From Mucilaginibacter auburnensis (lineage in GTDB: Bacteria > Bacteroidota > Bacteroidia > Sphingobacteriales > Sphingobacteriaceae), in NCBI RefSeq assembly GCF_002797815.1, contig NZ_PGFJ01000002.1, positions 62,001-126,000 of the forward strand: 64,000 nt of DNA, read 5' to 3'. The position numbers and the translations under genes were made by a program. The notes below the pieces were generated by a model. That model was not told the origin of the DNA. It saw only the letters and a program-made list of their open reading frames with translations, and did not search any database. Below are positions 34,937-44,066 of the stretch, piece after piece; the first letter of the stretch is position 1; the number at the start of each line of letters is the position of its first letter.

Positions 34937-35503
34937 ATGTCTTCCCCAATTGATGTTCAGCCTTATAAACCGGTTAGTTTTTCAGAAACCGTGATCACCG
35001 AACTCATGATACCCTCCTATTCCAACTTCGGCGGAAAGATACATGGTGGTATATTATTATCATTAATGGACAAGGTAGCTTACGTATGCGCAGCAAAGCA
35101 CGCAGGCAATTATTGTGTTACCGCATCAATTGATACCGTTGATTTTTTACAGCCGGTTGAGGTTGGCGAATTGGTTTCGCTTATGGCATCAGTTAATTAT
35201 GTGGGTAAAACTTCTCTGGTGGTGGGCATCCGCGTTATATCCGAAAACATTAAAACCAATACCGTACAACACACTAACACCAGCTACTTTACCATGGTAG
35301 CTAAAGACGAAAGCAACAAACCAGTTATGATACCCGGCCTTATACTCCAAACCCGCGATCAGGTGCGAAGATTTATTGAGGCCAAGCGCCGTAAGGAGAT
35401 CAAGCAAAGCTACAAACAGGAAGTTGATGCCATTGAGGTGCCTGATGAGTACGAACAATGCCGGGACCTGTTGGCCGGAGAACGTTGCTATGTAGCGCAA
35501 TAA
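34937..35503 (+). CDS. Acyl-CoA thioesterase, hotdog fold (YciA/BACH type)
   Basis: This protein of 188 residues has the hotdog signature LMIPSYSNFGGKIHGGILLSLMDKVAYVCAAKHAGNYCVTASIDTVDFLQPVEVGELVSL, with the conserved asparagine-glycine region and the aspartate after MD. It would hydrolyse acyl-CoA in the cytoplasm. The C-terminal extension is charged and about 50 residues long. It is a single gene with its own terminator, divergent from the MORN-like gene. Confidence 0.9.
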   Translation: MSSPIDVQPYKPVSFSETVITELMIPSYSNFGGKIHGGILLSLMDKVAYVCAAKHAGNYCVTASIDTVDFLQPVEVGELVSLMASVNYVGKTSLVVGIRVISENIKTNTVQHTNTSYFTMVAKDESNKPVMIPGLILQTRDQVRRFIEAKRRKEIKQSYKQEVDAIEVPDEYEQCRDLLAGERCYVAQ

Positions 35504-35524
35504 CATCACATTAAAACTTTATAC

Positions 35525-35555
35525 AAAGGAGGCATACAACAACGCCTCCTTTTTT
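35525..35555 (+). terminator. Intrinsic terminator of the thioesterase gene
   Basis: AAAGGAGGC (35525-35533) pairs with GCCTCCTTT (35544-35552), followed by T residues. Confidence 0.93.
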
Positions 35556-35625
35556 ATTGATTAGTAACCCGTTTATAATCAGATTATATACCTTTATCGA
35601 ACCGATTATTTACTAAAACAACATC

Positions 35626-37155
35626 ATGGTACGAAAGCTATTTTATTTGATGGCGCTTTTGTGTTGCACAGAATCTGGCTTATTGGCCCAGTCAATAGGC
35701 ATATTTGAAGGACAAAGCAGAATTGGAGCAACAACAGGAAAAGCTGTTTATGAAGAACAGAGTCAAAATTACACACTGACAAGCGCTGGTGGCAACGCAT
35801 CTGTCGAAGACGATCCAGCTTATTTTTTATGGCGTAAAATAAAAGGCGATTTTATAATTACTGCCAATGTTAAATTTATACCAACAGTAGCTGCTAACAG
35901 ATACACAAAAATAGGTATGATGTTCAGGACGGGGCTTGATGATCATGCTAAATTTATTGATGTTGCCAAACGTGGTGGGCAAGCTGCCGCTATGCAGTAC
36001 AAAACAACGGTAAGCGGCGAGGTCAAATCAAACGTATCCAATCCTGATGTTATGCAATTGGAACGCAGAGGAAATGTATTCAGAATGTGGGTAGCTAAGC
36101 AAGGTGATCCCTTTACAGTAGATTCAACAACAATTAACTATATTGAAGATGAAGGTTATGTTGGGATTTTCTACGTAGGAGCCAAAACAAAAGGCGCCGC
36201 CAAAGTGGTTTTTAGTAATGTTAGGATAACAGTTCCGGCCAAAGTGGGATTTAAACCTTACACCGATTATATAGGCAGCAATATTGAAATACTGGACCTT
36301 GCAACTAAAAACCGCAGGGTTATCTACCAATATAACAAATCTATCCAGGCTCCTAACTGGACACGCGATGGCAAAAAGCTGCTTTATAATCAGGATGACT
36401 TGTTATATACCTACGACCTGGCAACTAATAAGGCAACCCTGCTCAACACTGGCGACGTTAAGCGTAACAACAACGACCATGTTATCTCGTTCAACGGAAA
36501 AATGTTAGCCATAAGCAGCTTTGGCCCGCGGGGTGGGCCGGATAATGGGCGATCAATTGGTTATGTGGTGCCCATTACAGGTGGGCAACCAAAACGTATT
36601 ACCACTATAGCGCCATCATACATTCATAGTTGGTCGCCTGATGATAAGGCAATTGTTTTTATGAGTACCCGGGATGGAAACTCAGATATCTACAGCGTGT
36701 CGCCGGAAGGCGGCTTGGAAACCCGTTTAACCACAGATCCCGCTTACGACGACGGATGTGAATACACGCCCGATGGTAAGTACATTTACTTTAATTCAGC
36801 ACGCACCGGCCATATGCAAATATGGCGCATGAAGCCTGATGGTTCTGAACAAACACAGGTTACTCACAGCGAGTTTAATGACTGGTTTCCTCACATATCT
36901 CCTGATGGCAAGTGGATAGTTTACATCTCCTTTTTACAAAACGAGGTCGGCCCTGCAGATCATCCTTTTTATCGCCATGTTTATTTACAGCGCATGCCTG
37001 TAAACGGCGGTAAGCCGGAGGTGATTGCTTACCTGTATGGCGGTCAGGGTACCATCAACACACCGTCGTTCGCGCCAGACGGAAAGCACCTTGCTTTTGT
37101 AAGTAACACTGATCTTTTGTTTCCGTTATTTCCTATCGAATATCAAAAAAAATAG
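35626..37155 (+). CDS. Exported TolB-like beta-propeller protein with N-terminal beta-sandwich
   Basis: This protein of 509 residues has a signal peptide ending LLAQS. An N-terminal LamG/DUF1349-like beta-sandwich (EDDPAYFLWRKIKGDFIITANVKFIP ... YVGIFYVGAKTKGAAKVVFSNVRI, about 25-205) is followed by a C-terminal TolB-type propeller with WD40-like PD40 repeats. Examples are NWTRDGKKLLYNQDDLLYTYDLAT, SWSPDDKAIVFMSTRDGNSDIYSV, YTPDGKYIYFNSARTGHMQIWRMKPDG and ISPDGKWIVYISF. No enzymatic residues are visible. The next three genes look like a sugar catabolism unit, so binding or sensing a glycan is possible. Confidence 0.83.
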   Translation: MVRKLFYLMALLCCTESGLLAQSIGIFEGQSRIGATTGKAVYEEQSQNYTLTSAGGNASVEDDPAYFLWRKIKGDFIITANVKFIPTVAANRYTKIGMMFRTGLDDHAKFIDVAKRGGQAAAMQYKTTVSGEVKSNVSNPDVMQLERRGNVFRMWVAKQGDPFTVDSTTINYIEDEGYVGIFYVGAKTKGAAKVVFSNVRITVPAKVGFKPYTDYIGSNIEILDLATKNRRVIYQYNKSIQAPNWTRDGKKLLYNQDDLLYTYDLATNKATLLNTGDVKRNNNDHVISFNGKMLAISSFGPRGGPDNGRSIGYVVPITGGQPKRITTIAPSYIHSWSPDDKAIVFMSTRDGNSDIYSVSPEGGLETRLTTDPAYDDGCEYTPDGKYIYFNSARTGHMQIWRMKPDGSEQTQVTHSEFNDWFPHISPDGKWIVYISFLQNEVGPADHPFYRHVYLQRMPVNGGKPEVIAYLYGGQGTINTPSFAPDGKHLAFVSNTDLLFPLFPIEYQKK

Positions 37156-37251
37156 TATAATTGTTACTTTGCATTAGCTGTAAAAAAGCTTCACTTTGAG
37201 CATAAAGTGAAAACACTACATTTTACCAATTAAACGAATACTGAAACTAAA

Positions 37252-38403
37252 ATGAAACTAAGACTTGGAATGGTTGGTGGCGGACAAGGTGCCTTTATTG
37301 GTGCTGTACATCGTATTGCCGCCCGTATTGATGACGATTATGAATTGGTTTGCGGTGCATTTAGCAGCAACGCAGAAAAATCAAAAGCAAGCGGTATAGC
37401 GCTGGGCATTGCAGCGGACAGAGCTTATGGCTCATATGAAGAACTGATTGAGAAAGAAAAACAACTTCCCGAAGATCAGCGTGTTCAGGTTATCAGCATT
37501 GTAACACCAAATCACGCGCACTTTGGCCCTACTAAAATGGCCTTAGAAAATGGTTTTCATGTTATATTGGATAAACCCATGACCTTTTCTTTGGAAGAAG
37601 CTAAAGAACTGGAAAAAGTTGTAGCAGCAAGCGATAAGTTATTTTGCTTGACCCATACTTACACCGGCTACCCAATGGTAAAAGAAGCTCGTCAGTTGGT
37701 ACGTACCGGAAAATTAGGCACCATTCGTAAAGTATATGTTGAGTATCCGCAAGGTTGGTTAAGCAGCTTTTTAGAAGGTGGCGATAACAAACAGGCTTCA
37801 TGGCGTACAGATCCGGGTAAAAGCGGTATTGCAGGTTGTATGGGCGATATAGGCACACATGCTTTCAACTTATGCGAATACATTACCGGTTTAGAAACTA
37901 CTCAAATTTGTGCCGACCTGAATATTGTGGTTGAAGGCCGTAAGCTAGATGATGATGGTTCTGTTTTAATGAAGCTGAATAACGGTGCCAGCGTAGTGCT
38001 AACCGCATCACAAATAGCTATTGGCGAGGAAAATAACGTTAAGATCCGTGTTTACGGCGATAAGGCCGGTTTAGAGTGGGAACAATGGGATGCCAATACC
38101 CTTAAAGTTAAATATGCTGATAAACCTACTGAAATATGGCGTACAGGCGCTGGTTATGTAAGTTCGTTTGCCTCACACAACACGCGCACTCCGGGCGGCC
38201 ACCCGGAAGGTTACCTGGAAGCCTTTGCCAATTTATATCACAACTTTGCCTTAACAATCAAAGCAGGATTAGAAGGTAAGGAGGCATCAGAAGAAGCACA
38301 AGATTTCCCTGGTGTTAAAGAAGGTTTACGTGGTATGGCGTTTATTGAAAACGTTATTGCTTCGGGCAAATCAGATGTTAAATGGACTAAATTTACTGTA
38401 TAA
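37252..38403 (+). CDS. Gfo/Idh/MocA-family oxidoreductase
   Basis: This NAD(P)-dependent sugar or inositol dehydrogenase-like protein has 383 residues. The N-terminal Rossmann loop is MVGGGQGAFIGAVHRIAA. DKPMTFSLEEAKELEKVVAA is the family EKP-like motif, with the conserved lysine in DKP, and GDIGTHAFNL holds the putative catalytic histidine. It is followed 6 bases later by a sugar phosphate isomerase/epimerase-like gene and then a transporter, a set common in the oxidation of hexuronides, inositol or 1,5-anhydro sugars. The substrate is not determined. Confidence 0.9.
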   Translation: MKLRLGMVGGGQGAFIGAVHRIAARIDDDYELVCGAFSSNAEKSKASGIALGIAADRAYGSYEELIEKEKQLPEDQRVQVISIVTPNHAHFGPTKMALENGFHVILDKPMTFSLEEAKELEKVVAASDKLFCLTHTYTGYPMVKEARQLVRTGKLGTIRKVYVEYPQGWLSSFLEGGDNKQASWRTDPGKSGIAGCMGDIGTHAFNLCEYITGLETTQICADLNIVVEGRKLDDDGSVLMKLNNGASVVLTASQIAIGEENNVKIRVYGDKAGLEWEQWDANTLKVKYADKPTEIWRTGAGYVSSFASHNTRTPGGHPEGYLEAFANLYHNFALTIKAGLEGKEASEEAQDFPGVKEGLRGMAFIENVIASGKSDVKWTKFTV

Positions 38404-38409
38404 AATTCT

Positions 38410-39465
38410 ATGAAAACAATTAAAGGACCTGCTATATTTTTAGCACAGTTTTTAGGTGATAAACCGCCTTTTGACACTTTAGATGATATTTGTAAATGGG
38501 CTGCTGGTCTGGGTTTTAAAGGTGTGCAGATACCTACCTGGGCAGGTAACTATTTCGACTTGCAAAAAGCTGCTGAGAGCAAAACTTATGCTGATGAGAT
38601 AAAAGGCAAAGTTGCCAGCTACGGCTTGGAAATAACCGAACTTTCCACCCACTTGCAAGGCCAGTTAGTGGCTGTACACCCGGCTTATGATGATCTGTTT
38701 GACGGATTTGCTCCGGCTGAATATCATAAAAACCCTAAAGCTCGTCAGGAATGGGCTGTGCAGCAATTAAAGTATGCTGCCAAAGCGTCTAACAACTTAG
38801 GCTTAAACGCTCACGTTACTTTTAGTGGCGCTTTGTTGTGGCCAACTGTTTACCCGTGGCCTCAGCGCCCTGCCGGTTTGGTAGAGACTGGTTTTACCGA
38901 GTTGGCTAACCGTTGGAAACCTATATTGGATGTATTCGACGAAAACGGCGTTGATGTTTGCTACGAAATTCACCCCGGTGAAGACCTGCATGACGGTATC
39001 AGCTATGAAATGTTCCTGGAGAAAGTGAACAACCATAGCCGTGCTAACTTACTGTATGATCCATCACACTTTGTGTTACAATGTCTTGATTATCTGGATT
39101 TTATTGATATTTACCATGAGCGTATCAAAATGTTCCACGTTAAGGATGCTGAGTTTAACCCAACCGGTCGCCAGGGCGTTTACGGCGGTTACCAAAACTG
39201 GGTTGAGCGCGCAGGACGCTTCCGTTCGTTAGGCGATGGTCAGGTTGATTTCAAATCAATATTCAGCAAAATGGCACAATATAACTTCGGCGGATGGGCT
39301 GTTATGGAGTGGGAATGTGCTATGAAACATCCGGAAGATGGTGCAAGAGAAGGCGCTATCTTTATCAAGGATCATATTATCCGCGTAACTGAGAAAGCGT
39401 TTGACGACTTTGCAGGTACCGGTTCTGATGAAGAATTTAATAAAAAAGTACTGGGAATTAGTTAA
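38410..39465 (+). CDS. Sugar phosphate isomerase/epimerase-type TIM barrel
   Basis: This xylose-isomerase-like TIM-barrel protein has 351 residues. Its metal-binding residues are in YEIHPGEDLHDG, LLYDPSHFVLQCLDY, KMFHVKDAEFNPTGRQGVYGGY and GGWAVMEWECA, in the order of the AP endonuclease 2-like sugar isomerase family (Glu, Asp-His, Asp-Glu). It follows the oxidoreductase by 6 bases and belongs to the same unit. The long insertion TGRQGVYGGYQNWVERAGRFRS is typical of a subgroup that works with Gfo/Idh oxidoreductases on keto-sugars. Confidence 0.88.
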   Translation: MKTIKGPAIFLAQFLGDKPPFDTLDDICKWAAGLGFKGVQIPTWAGNYFDLQKAAESKTYADEIKGKVASYGLEITELSTHLQGQLVAVHPAYDDLFDGFAPAEYHKNPKARQEWAVQQLKYAAKASNNLGLNAHVTFSGALLWPTVYPWPQRPAGLVETGFTELANRWKPILDVFDENGVDVCYEIHPGEDLHDGISYEMFLEKVNNHSRANLLYDPSHFVLQCLDYLDFIDIYHERIKMFHVKDAEFNPTGRQGVYGGYQNWVERAGRFRSLGDGQVDFKSIFSKMAQYNFGGWAVMEWECAMKHPEDGAREGAIFIKDHIIRVTEKAFDDFAGTGSDEEFNKKVLGIS

Positions 39466-39475
39466 TCAGATACTG

Positions 39476-39533
39476 GCTGGTCAGTGAGTAGTTTAAACAG
39501 AGCTACTCAACTGATCATTCTGACCAACTAATT
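39476..39533. repeat. Imperfect intergenic hairpin with heptamer-like units
   Basis: TGGTCAG-TGAGTAG (39478-39491) is mirrored by CTACTCA-ACTGATCA and CTGACCA (about 39502-39526), so the arms have related 7-base words in inverted order. The arms are only partly complementary. It resembles the two stricter 7-base-period elements of the window. It lies between the isomerase and transporter genes. Confidence 0.5.
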
Positions 39534-39592
39534 ATAAATTAATAAATAACTCAATTATAACCGATTATAAACCTAAAATTAAACTAAGAGAA

Positions 39593-40801
39593 ATGCAAAT
39601 TAATCGTCCACAATTATTTACAGCAAGTTGTCTTGCTTTGATGGTAACCGGTCTCTCCTTTGGCATACGTGCAGGGACGTTAGATACTATGGGTGCAGAG
39701 TTTAATCTAGACAAATCTCAATTGGCATCAATAGCTTCAACCGCTTTCACAGCATTTTCAGCGGTGATAGTGCTGGGCGCATTCATTGTAGACCTTATTG
39801 GAATGAAACGTCTGCTTGTTTTTGCCTTTTTGTTCCACCTTGCCGGTATAGCTCTTACAATTTTTGCTACCAGCTTTACGCAGTTGTATATTGGTACTCT
39901 ACTTGTAGGTTTTGCAAACGGCACAATAGAGGCTGCATGTAATCCGTTAGTTGCAGGTTTATACACAGACAACAAAACAACCAAACTCAACCATTTTCAC
40001 CTGTGGTTCCCAAGTGGCATTGTGATTGGAACGGTTGTAGTGTTCTTGCTTAATAAAATCGGTATTACAAGCTGGCAGGTTCAGGTTGGTACCATGCTTA
40101 TACCTACTGCCATTTATGGCTTCTTGTTTTCTAAACTTGATTTCCCTGTAACTGAGCGCGTTGCTGCAGGCGTTAGCTACGGCGGCATGTTCAGAGCTGT
40201 TCTTAACCCGCTATTCATCTTTATGATAATTTGCATGGTTGGTACTGCAACAACAGAACTATTCACCGGCCAGTGGATCGACGTATTATTGAAAAATGTT
40301 TCTGACAACGCGCTATTGCTGTTAACGTTAGAGACCGGAGTAATGATTATAGGCAGAGCGTTTGCCAAGCCAATTCTTAAAAAAGTTACGCCTCAATTGC
40401 TATTATTAGTATCTGCAATCTTAGCCACACTAGGATTATTCATGTTTACAACGGTAACAGGTCCAATGCTTTATCTGGCCGCTCTTATATTTGGAATGGG
40501 TGTGTGCTTCTTCTGGCCAACTATGCTTGGTTTTGTAAATACGCACATTCCTGAAACCGGTGCATTAGGTTTGAACCTAATGGGTGGTGCAGGTATGTTT
40601 TCTGTAGGTATCTTCACCTTATTTATGGGAGATTATTACGATAAGATAGAAAAAAGTGCAGGCGGCGACCAACTTGCAGCCGGACATGCCGTACTTAATG
40701 CAACATTAATTATTCCAATAATATTGATTGTTGCATTTACCGGTTTGATCTTTTATATGAATGGCCGTAGTAAAAAGACAGCTGCTGCAGTTCAAGTATA
40801 A
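39593..40801 (+). CDS. MFS transporter (sugar permease-like)
   Basis: This protein has 402 residues and 12 hydrophobic helices. The N-terminal half is close to the FHS/FucP-like pattern (ITSCLALMVTGLSFGIRAGTLDTMGAEFNLDKSQLASIASTAFTAFSAVIVLGAF). GMKRLLVFAF and the central loop are usual. The C-terminal part has a proton-coupled or facilitated-transport layout. It is the fourth member of the likely sugar-catabolic group, although it is separated from the isomerase by 127 bases and has its own terminator. The substrate is unknown. Confidence 0.87.
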   Translation: MQINRPQLFTASCLALMVTGLSFGIRAGTLDTMGAEFNLDKSQLASIASTAFTAFSAVIVLGAFIVDLIGMKRLLVFAFLFHLAGIALTIFATSFTQLYIGTLLVGFANGTIEAACNPLVAGLYTDNKTTKLNHFHLWFPSGIVIGTVVVFLLNKIGITSWQVQVGTMLIPTAIYGFLFSKLDFPVTERVAAGVSYGGMFRAVLNPLFIFMIICMVGTATTELFTGQWIDVLLKNVSDNALLLLTLETGVMIIGRAFAKPILKKVTPQLLLLVSAILATLGLFMFTTVTGPMLYLAALIFGMGVCFFWPTMLGFVNTHIPETGALGLNLMGGAGMFSVGIFTLFMGDYYDKIEKSAGGDQLAAGHAVLNATLIIPIILIVAFTGLIFYMNGRSKKTAAAVQV

Positions 40802-40820
40802 TTTTCTAATAAACACAATA

Positions 40821-40856
40821 AAATAGCGATGGGTTTTTAAATCCATCGCTATTTTT
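40821..40856 (+). terminator. Intrinsic terminator of the MFS gene
   Basis: AAATAGCGATGG (40821-40832) pairs with CCATCGCTATTT (40843-40854), followed by further T. The long stem makes it clear. Confidence 0.92.
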
Positions 40857-40870
40857 GTTTTAATTGCAAT

Positions 40871-41629
40871 ATGCAAACAGCTATAAGCCTCACCAACATC
40901 AGCAAAACCTTCAATTACGGCAAACCAACACAGGTTGATGCCGTCAAGAATGTTAATTTAGCTATTGAAGACGGTGAGTTTGTTGTTATTGTAGGGTCAA
41001 ACGGTTCAGGAAAGACAACCCTGCTTAACCTCATTTCGGGCAGCATCTACCCTACTGCCGGCACAATCAAAATTTACGATACTGACGTTACCAACCTGGC
41101 TGATCATGAACGAAGCAGGTGGATAGCCAGGGTTTTTCAAAATCCGTTAAGCGGTACAGCATCCGAATTGAGCATTTTAGACAATTTTCGTTTGGCGGCA
41201 TTGCGTACAAAGGCTAAAGGCTTTACTATTGGGATTGACCAAAGATTTAAAAATATAGTAAAAGACAAAGTTGCCGGTTTAGGCATGGGGCTTGAAAATA
41301 AAATCGACCAGGCAATGGGCACTTTGTCTGGCGGGCAAAGGCAGGCGCTTACGTTGTTAATGAGCGTAATGGATGATTGCAAGGTTTTGTTGTTAGATGA
41401 GCCCACAGCTGCGCTTGATCCACGCTCTGCTGATGTGGTTATGAAAACAGCCAATCAATTAACGCATGACTTTCAACTTACCACTATTTTGGTTACCCAT
41501 AATTTAAAGGATGCTTTTACTTACGGCAACCGCATTATTCAAATGGCCGAAGGAAATATTATTAAAAACCATGCTGACGAAGCTAAAACCAAGCTCACTC
41601 AAAATGATCTTTTCGACTGGTTTAGTTGA
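40871..41629 (+). CDS. ABC ATPase of the COG1101 type, without adjacent partners
   Basis: This protein of 252 residues has Walker A GSNGSGKTT, the Q-loop phrase ARVFQNPLSGTASELSILDNFRLAALR, the signature LSGGQRQALTLLMSV and Walker B VLLLDEPTAALDP. The FQNPLSGTAS phrase is a mark of the uncharacterised ABC family that usually works with a COG2984 binding protein and a COG4120 permease (TrpXYZ-like). Neither partner is next to it: it lies between a transporter and a secreted peptidase. It may have been separated from its partners, or they may lie elsewhere. Confidence 0.85.
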   Translation: MQTAISLTNISKTFNYGKPTQVDAVKNVNLAIEDGEFVVIVGSNGSGKTTLLNLISGSIYPTAGTIKIYDTDVTNLADHERSRWIARVFQNPLSGTASELSILDNFRLAALRTKAKGFTIGIDQRFKNIVKDKVAGLGMGLENKIDQAMGTLSGGQRQALTLLMSVMDDCKVLLLDEPTAALDPRSADVVMKTANQLTHDFQLTTILVTHNLKDAFTYGNRIIQMAEGNIIKNHADEAKTKLTQNDLFDWFS

Positions 41630-41715
41630 ACAACTATCCTTAGCTAACTCATAATCAACGGTAGCAAATCGGCTATTTTTTTCTTATTTTGCAATTTATT
41701 TTATCTGTTAACTGA

Positions 41716-43674
41716 ATGTTTGCTTACCGAGCTTGTTTTTTTGCACTGCTATTTATAGTTGTTTCTCAAAGTTACGCCCAGTCAAAAAGAGATTCTGATT
41801 ATGACCATCAAGAACTCTTTGGCCCGATCAATTGGCCTTCACCGGGCGAATTTCGCACTGCAAGCGGCAAACCATCCGACAAGTACTGGCAAAACAAAGC
41901 AGACTATGTTATTCGCACCACTCTTTATGAAGGTCAGCGTGACACCACAATAAATGGAGATGTTACTATAACTTATACCAATAATAGTCCGGATGAACTG
42001 GAATATCTTTGGCTGCAATTAGATCAGAATCTTTTCAAGCCCGATTCGCGCGGCGCAGCTGTTACGCCAATAACCGGCGACAGGTTTGATGTTAAGGGCT
42101 TTAACCGTGGCGGTTATCATATAGCATCGGTGCATATTACTTATAAGGGGCAGACCTACAATGTTACGCCTGTAATTACAGATGCCCGCATGCAGTTGCG
42201 CCTTAATAAGCCCTTAGGTGCAAAAGGAGACAAAATACAGCTTAAAATTGCCTATCACTTTTCTATCCCCGAATATGGAGCAGACCGTATGGGCAGGAAG
42301 AAATTTAAACAGGGTTATGTGTATGAAATTGCGCAATGGTATCCCCGAATGTGCGTTTATGATGATGTAGAAGGCTGGAACACCCTGCCATACATGGGCC
42401 TTGGAGAGTTTTATTGTGATTATGGCGACTTTGATTATTACATAACGGCGCCCTCAGAAATGGTGGTAGTAGGCTCCGGCGATCTGCAAAACGCTTCGGA
42501 AGTATTAACGCCACTTCAACAAAAACGATTGGCTGAGGCCAAAACGAGTGATAAAACTATAGCGTTGATCACAGAAAAAGAGGTAGATGATCCCGAAACT
42601 CATCCAGCTAAAGGGACACTTACCTGGCATTTTAAAATGGAAAACAGTCGGGATGTTGCCTGGGCAGCATCTAAGGCATTCATATGGGATGCTGCAAGGG
42701 TAAATTTCCCTTCAGGTCGCAAAGGAATTGCCATGTCTGCTTATCCCAAAGAAAGCGCCGGGAATGATGCCTGGGGCCGTTCTACAGAATATCTTAAACA
42801 GAGTATGGAAATATACTCCAATAAATATTTTGAATACCCATGGAACTCAGCTGTTAATGTGTCTGGAGTTGCATTGGGCATGGAGTATCCGGGAATTATT
42901 TTTTGTTTGAGTAATTACAAGCGCGGAAAATTATGGGGAGATGTTACGCATGAGATTGGCCATAACTGGTTCCCGATGATAGTGGGCTCTAACGAACGTA
43001 AATATATGTGGCAGGATGAGGGCTTTAATACATTTATTAACTACTTCGCGAGTAAGGATTTTAATAAAGGCGAATACTTTGATGAAGGCGAATTAAACGC
43101 GCAAAGCATCTTGCAACAATATAAAAACAGCAAAGATCCATTAATGACCCCGCCTGAGGCTATAGGCTTAAATGACTATGGACAATATTATGTCAAAACT
43201 GCGCTTGGACTTAAAATGCTGAGAAATGCGGTAATTGGGTCAGATCGTTTTGATTACGCCTTTAATCAATATATTAAGAACTGGGCATTGAAACATCCCA
43301 CGCCCTATGATTTTTTCAGGTCAATGAATAATGCTGTCGGAGAAGACCTGAACTGGTTTTGGAAACAATGGTTTTTTACAACGTGGAAGTTAGACCAGGC
43401 TATTCTAAGTGTAAAATATGATGATGAAGACCCCGCTAATGGCGTCTTGATAACCATTATAAACAAAGAAAAAATGGCCATGCCGGTTGAGCTAAAAATC
43501 ACCCAGAGAAACGGCAAGTCCGAAACGGTGAACCTTCCTGTTAACATATGGCAGCGCGGTGGCGTATGGACCTTTAAGTATCCCTCTAAGCAAGCAATAA
43601 AAACCATAGTTATTGACCCCAATGGCCAACTGCCGGATTCAGATCTGAGTAACAATGTATGGCGAGCCGATTAG
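41716..43674 (+). CDS. Exported M1-family zinc metallopeptidase
   Basis: This protein of 652 residues begins with a signal peptide (RACFFALLFIVVSQSYAQ). The zinc site HEIGHNW lies near residue 411, with the third ligand glutamate exactly 18 residues later (HEXXH-x18-E). The substrate-binding GxMEN element appears as GMEYPG. The N-terminal beta-domain (about residues 45-260) resembles M1 aminopeptidases, and the C-terminal third folds as a helix-rich lid. It is expected to release N-terminal residues from peptides in the periplasm or outside. It is not in a clear operon. Confidence 0.92.
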   Translation: MFAYRACFFALLFIVVSQSYAQSKRDSDYDHQELFGPINWPSPGEFRTASGKPSDKYWQNKADYVIRTTLYEGQRDTTINGDVTITYTNNSPDELEYLWLQLDQNLFKPDSRGAAVTPITGDRFDVKGFNRGGYHIASVHITYKGQTYNVTPVITDARMQLRLNKPLGAKGDKIQLKIAYHFSIPEYGADRMGRKKFKQGYVYEIAQWYPRMCVYDDVEGWNTLPYMGLGEFYCDYGDFDYYITAPSEMVVVGSGDLQNASEVLTPLQQKRLAEAKTSDKTIALITEKEVDDPETHPAKGTLTWHFKMENSRDVAWAASKAFIWDAARVNFPSGRKGIAMSAYPKESAGNDAWGRSTEYLKQSMEIYSNKYFEYPWNSAVNVSGVALGMEYPGIIFCLSNYKRGKLWGDVTHEIGHNWFPMIVGSNERKYMWQDEGFNTFINYFASKDFNKGEYFDEGELNAQSILQQYKNSKDPLMTPPEAIGLNDYGQYYVKTALGLKMLRNAVIGSDRFDYAFNQYIKNWALKHPTPYDFFRSMNNAVGEDLNWFWKQWFFTTWKLDQAILSVKYDDEDPANGVLITIINKEKMAMPVELKITQRNGKSETVNLPVNIWQRGGVWTFKYPSKQAIKTIVIDPNGQLPDSDLSNNVWRAD

Positions 43675-43734
43675 GTTTTGTAATTAAGCCTGAACAAAAC
43701 ATGACGTTAACGGTTTTTAACGCTGACAATAGTT

Positions 43735-43971
43735 ATGGAAAAATTCGAAATATCAGTTAAAACTGCGTCGGGAATACGGCATTTTAAAATAAAGGATTAC
43801 ATGCATCACGACTGTGAGATGTGTAAATATGAGGTGTATGAGAATGATCAATTTATTGGAAGCTTTGAACCCGATCATCACAGAAACCTGCATGTCTGTA
43901 AGGATGGAGGTGTTTTAAAACAAGATGTACTTGATAAGATAGCGATAGAATTAGAGCGGTATCATATTTAA
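43735..43971 (+). CDS. Small hypothetical protein with CxxC motif, 78 residues
   Basis: The protein starts MEKFEISVKTASGIRHFKIKDYMHHDCEMCKYEVYENDQFIGSFEPDHHRNLHVCKDG. Two cysteines in CEMC, another in HVCKDG and several histidines would allow zinc or iron binding. It has no signal or membrane helix. It lies 60 bases after the M1 peptidase gene. I recognise no family and infer no function. Confidence 0.6.
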   Translation: MEKFEISVKTASGIRHFKIKDYMHHDCEMCKYEVYENDQFIGSFEPDHHRNLHVCKDGGVLKQDVLDKIAIELERYHI

Positions 43972-44066
43972 CAATTTGCTACTGGTGTGATGAAGCCTTT
44001 TTCGCCATAAAATTTCTATATTTAGGAGCAATCTATTTAATGCGAACCTTTATCTTTTATCCCGCT

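Noticed and set aside
41137..41454. A gene on the other strand within the ABC ATPase
   Set aside because: The frame is a shadow of the ATPase motifs, with no start context or family match of its own.
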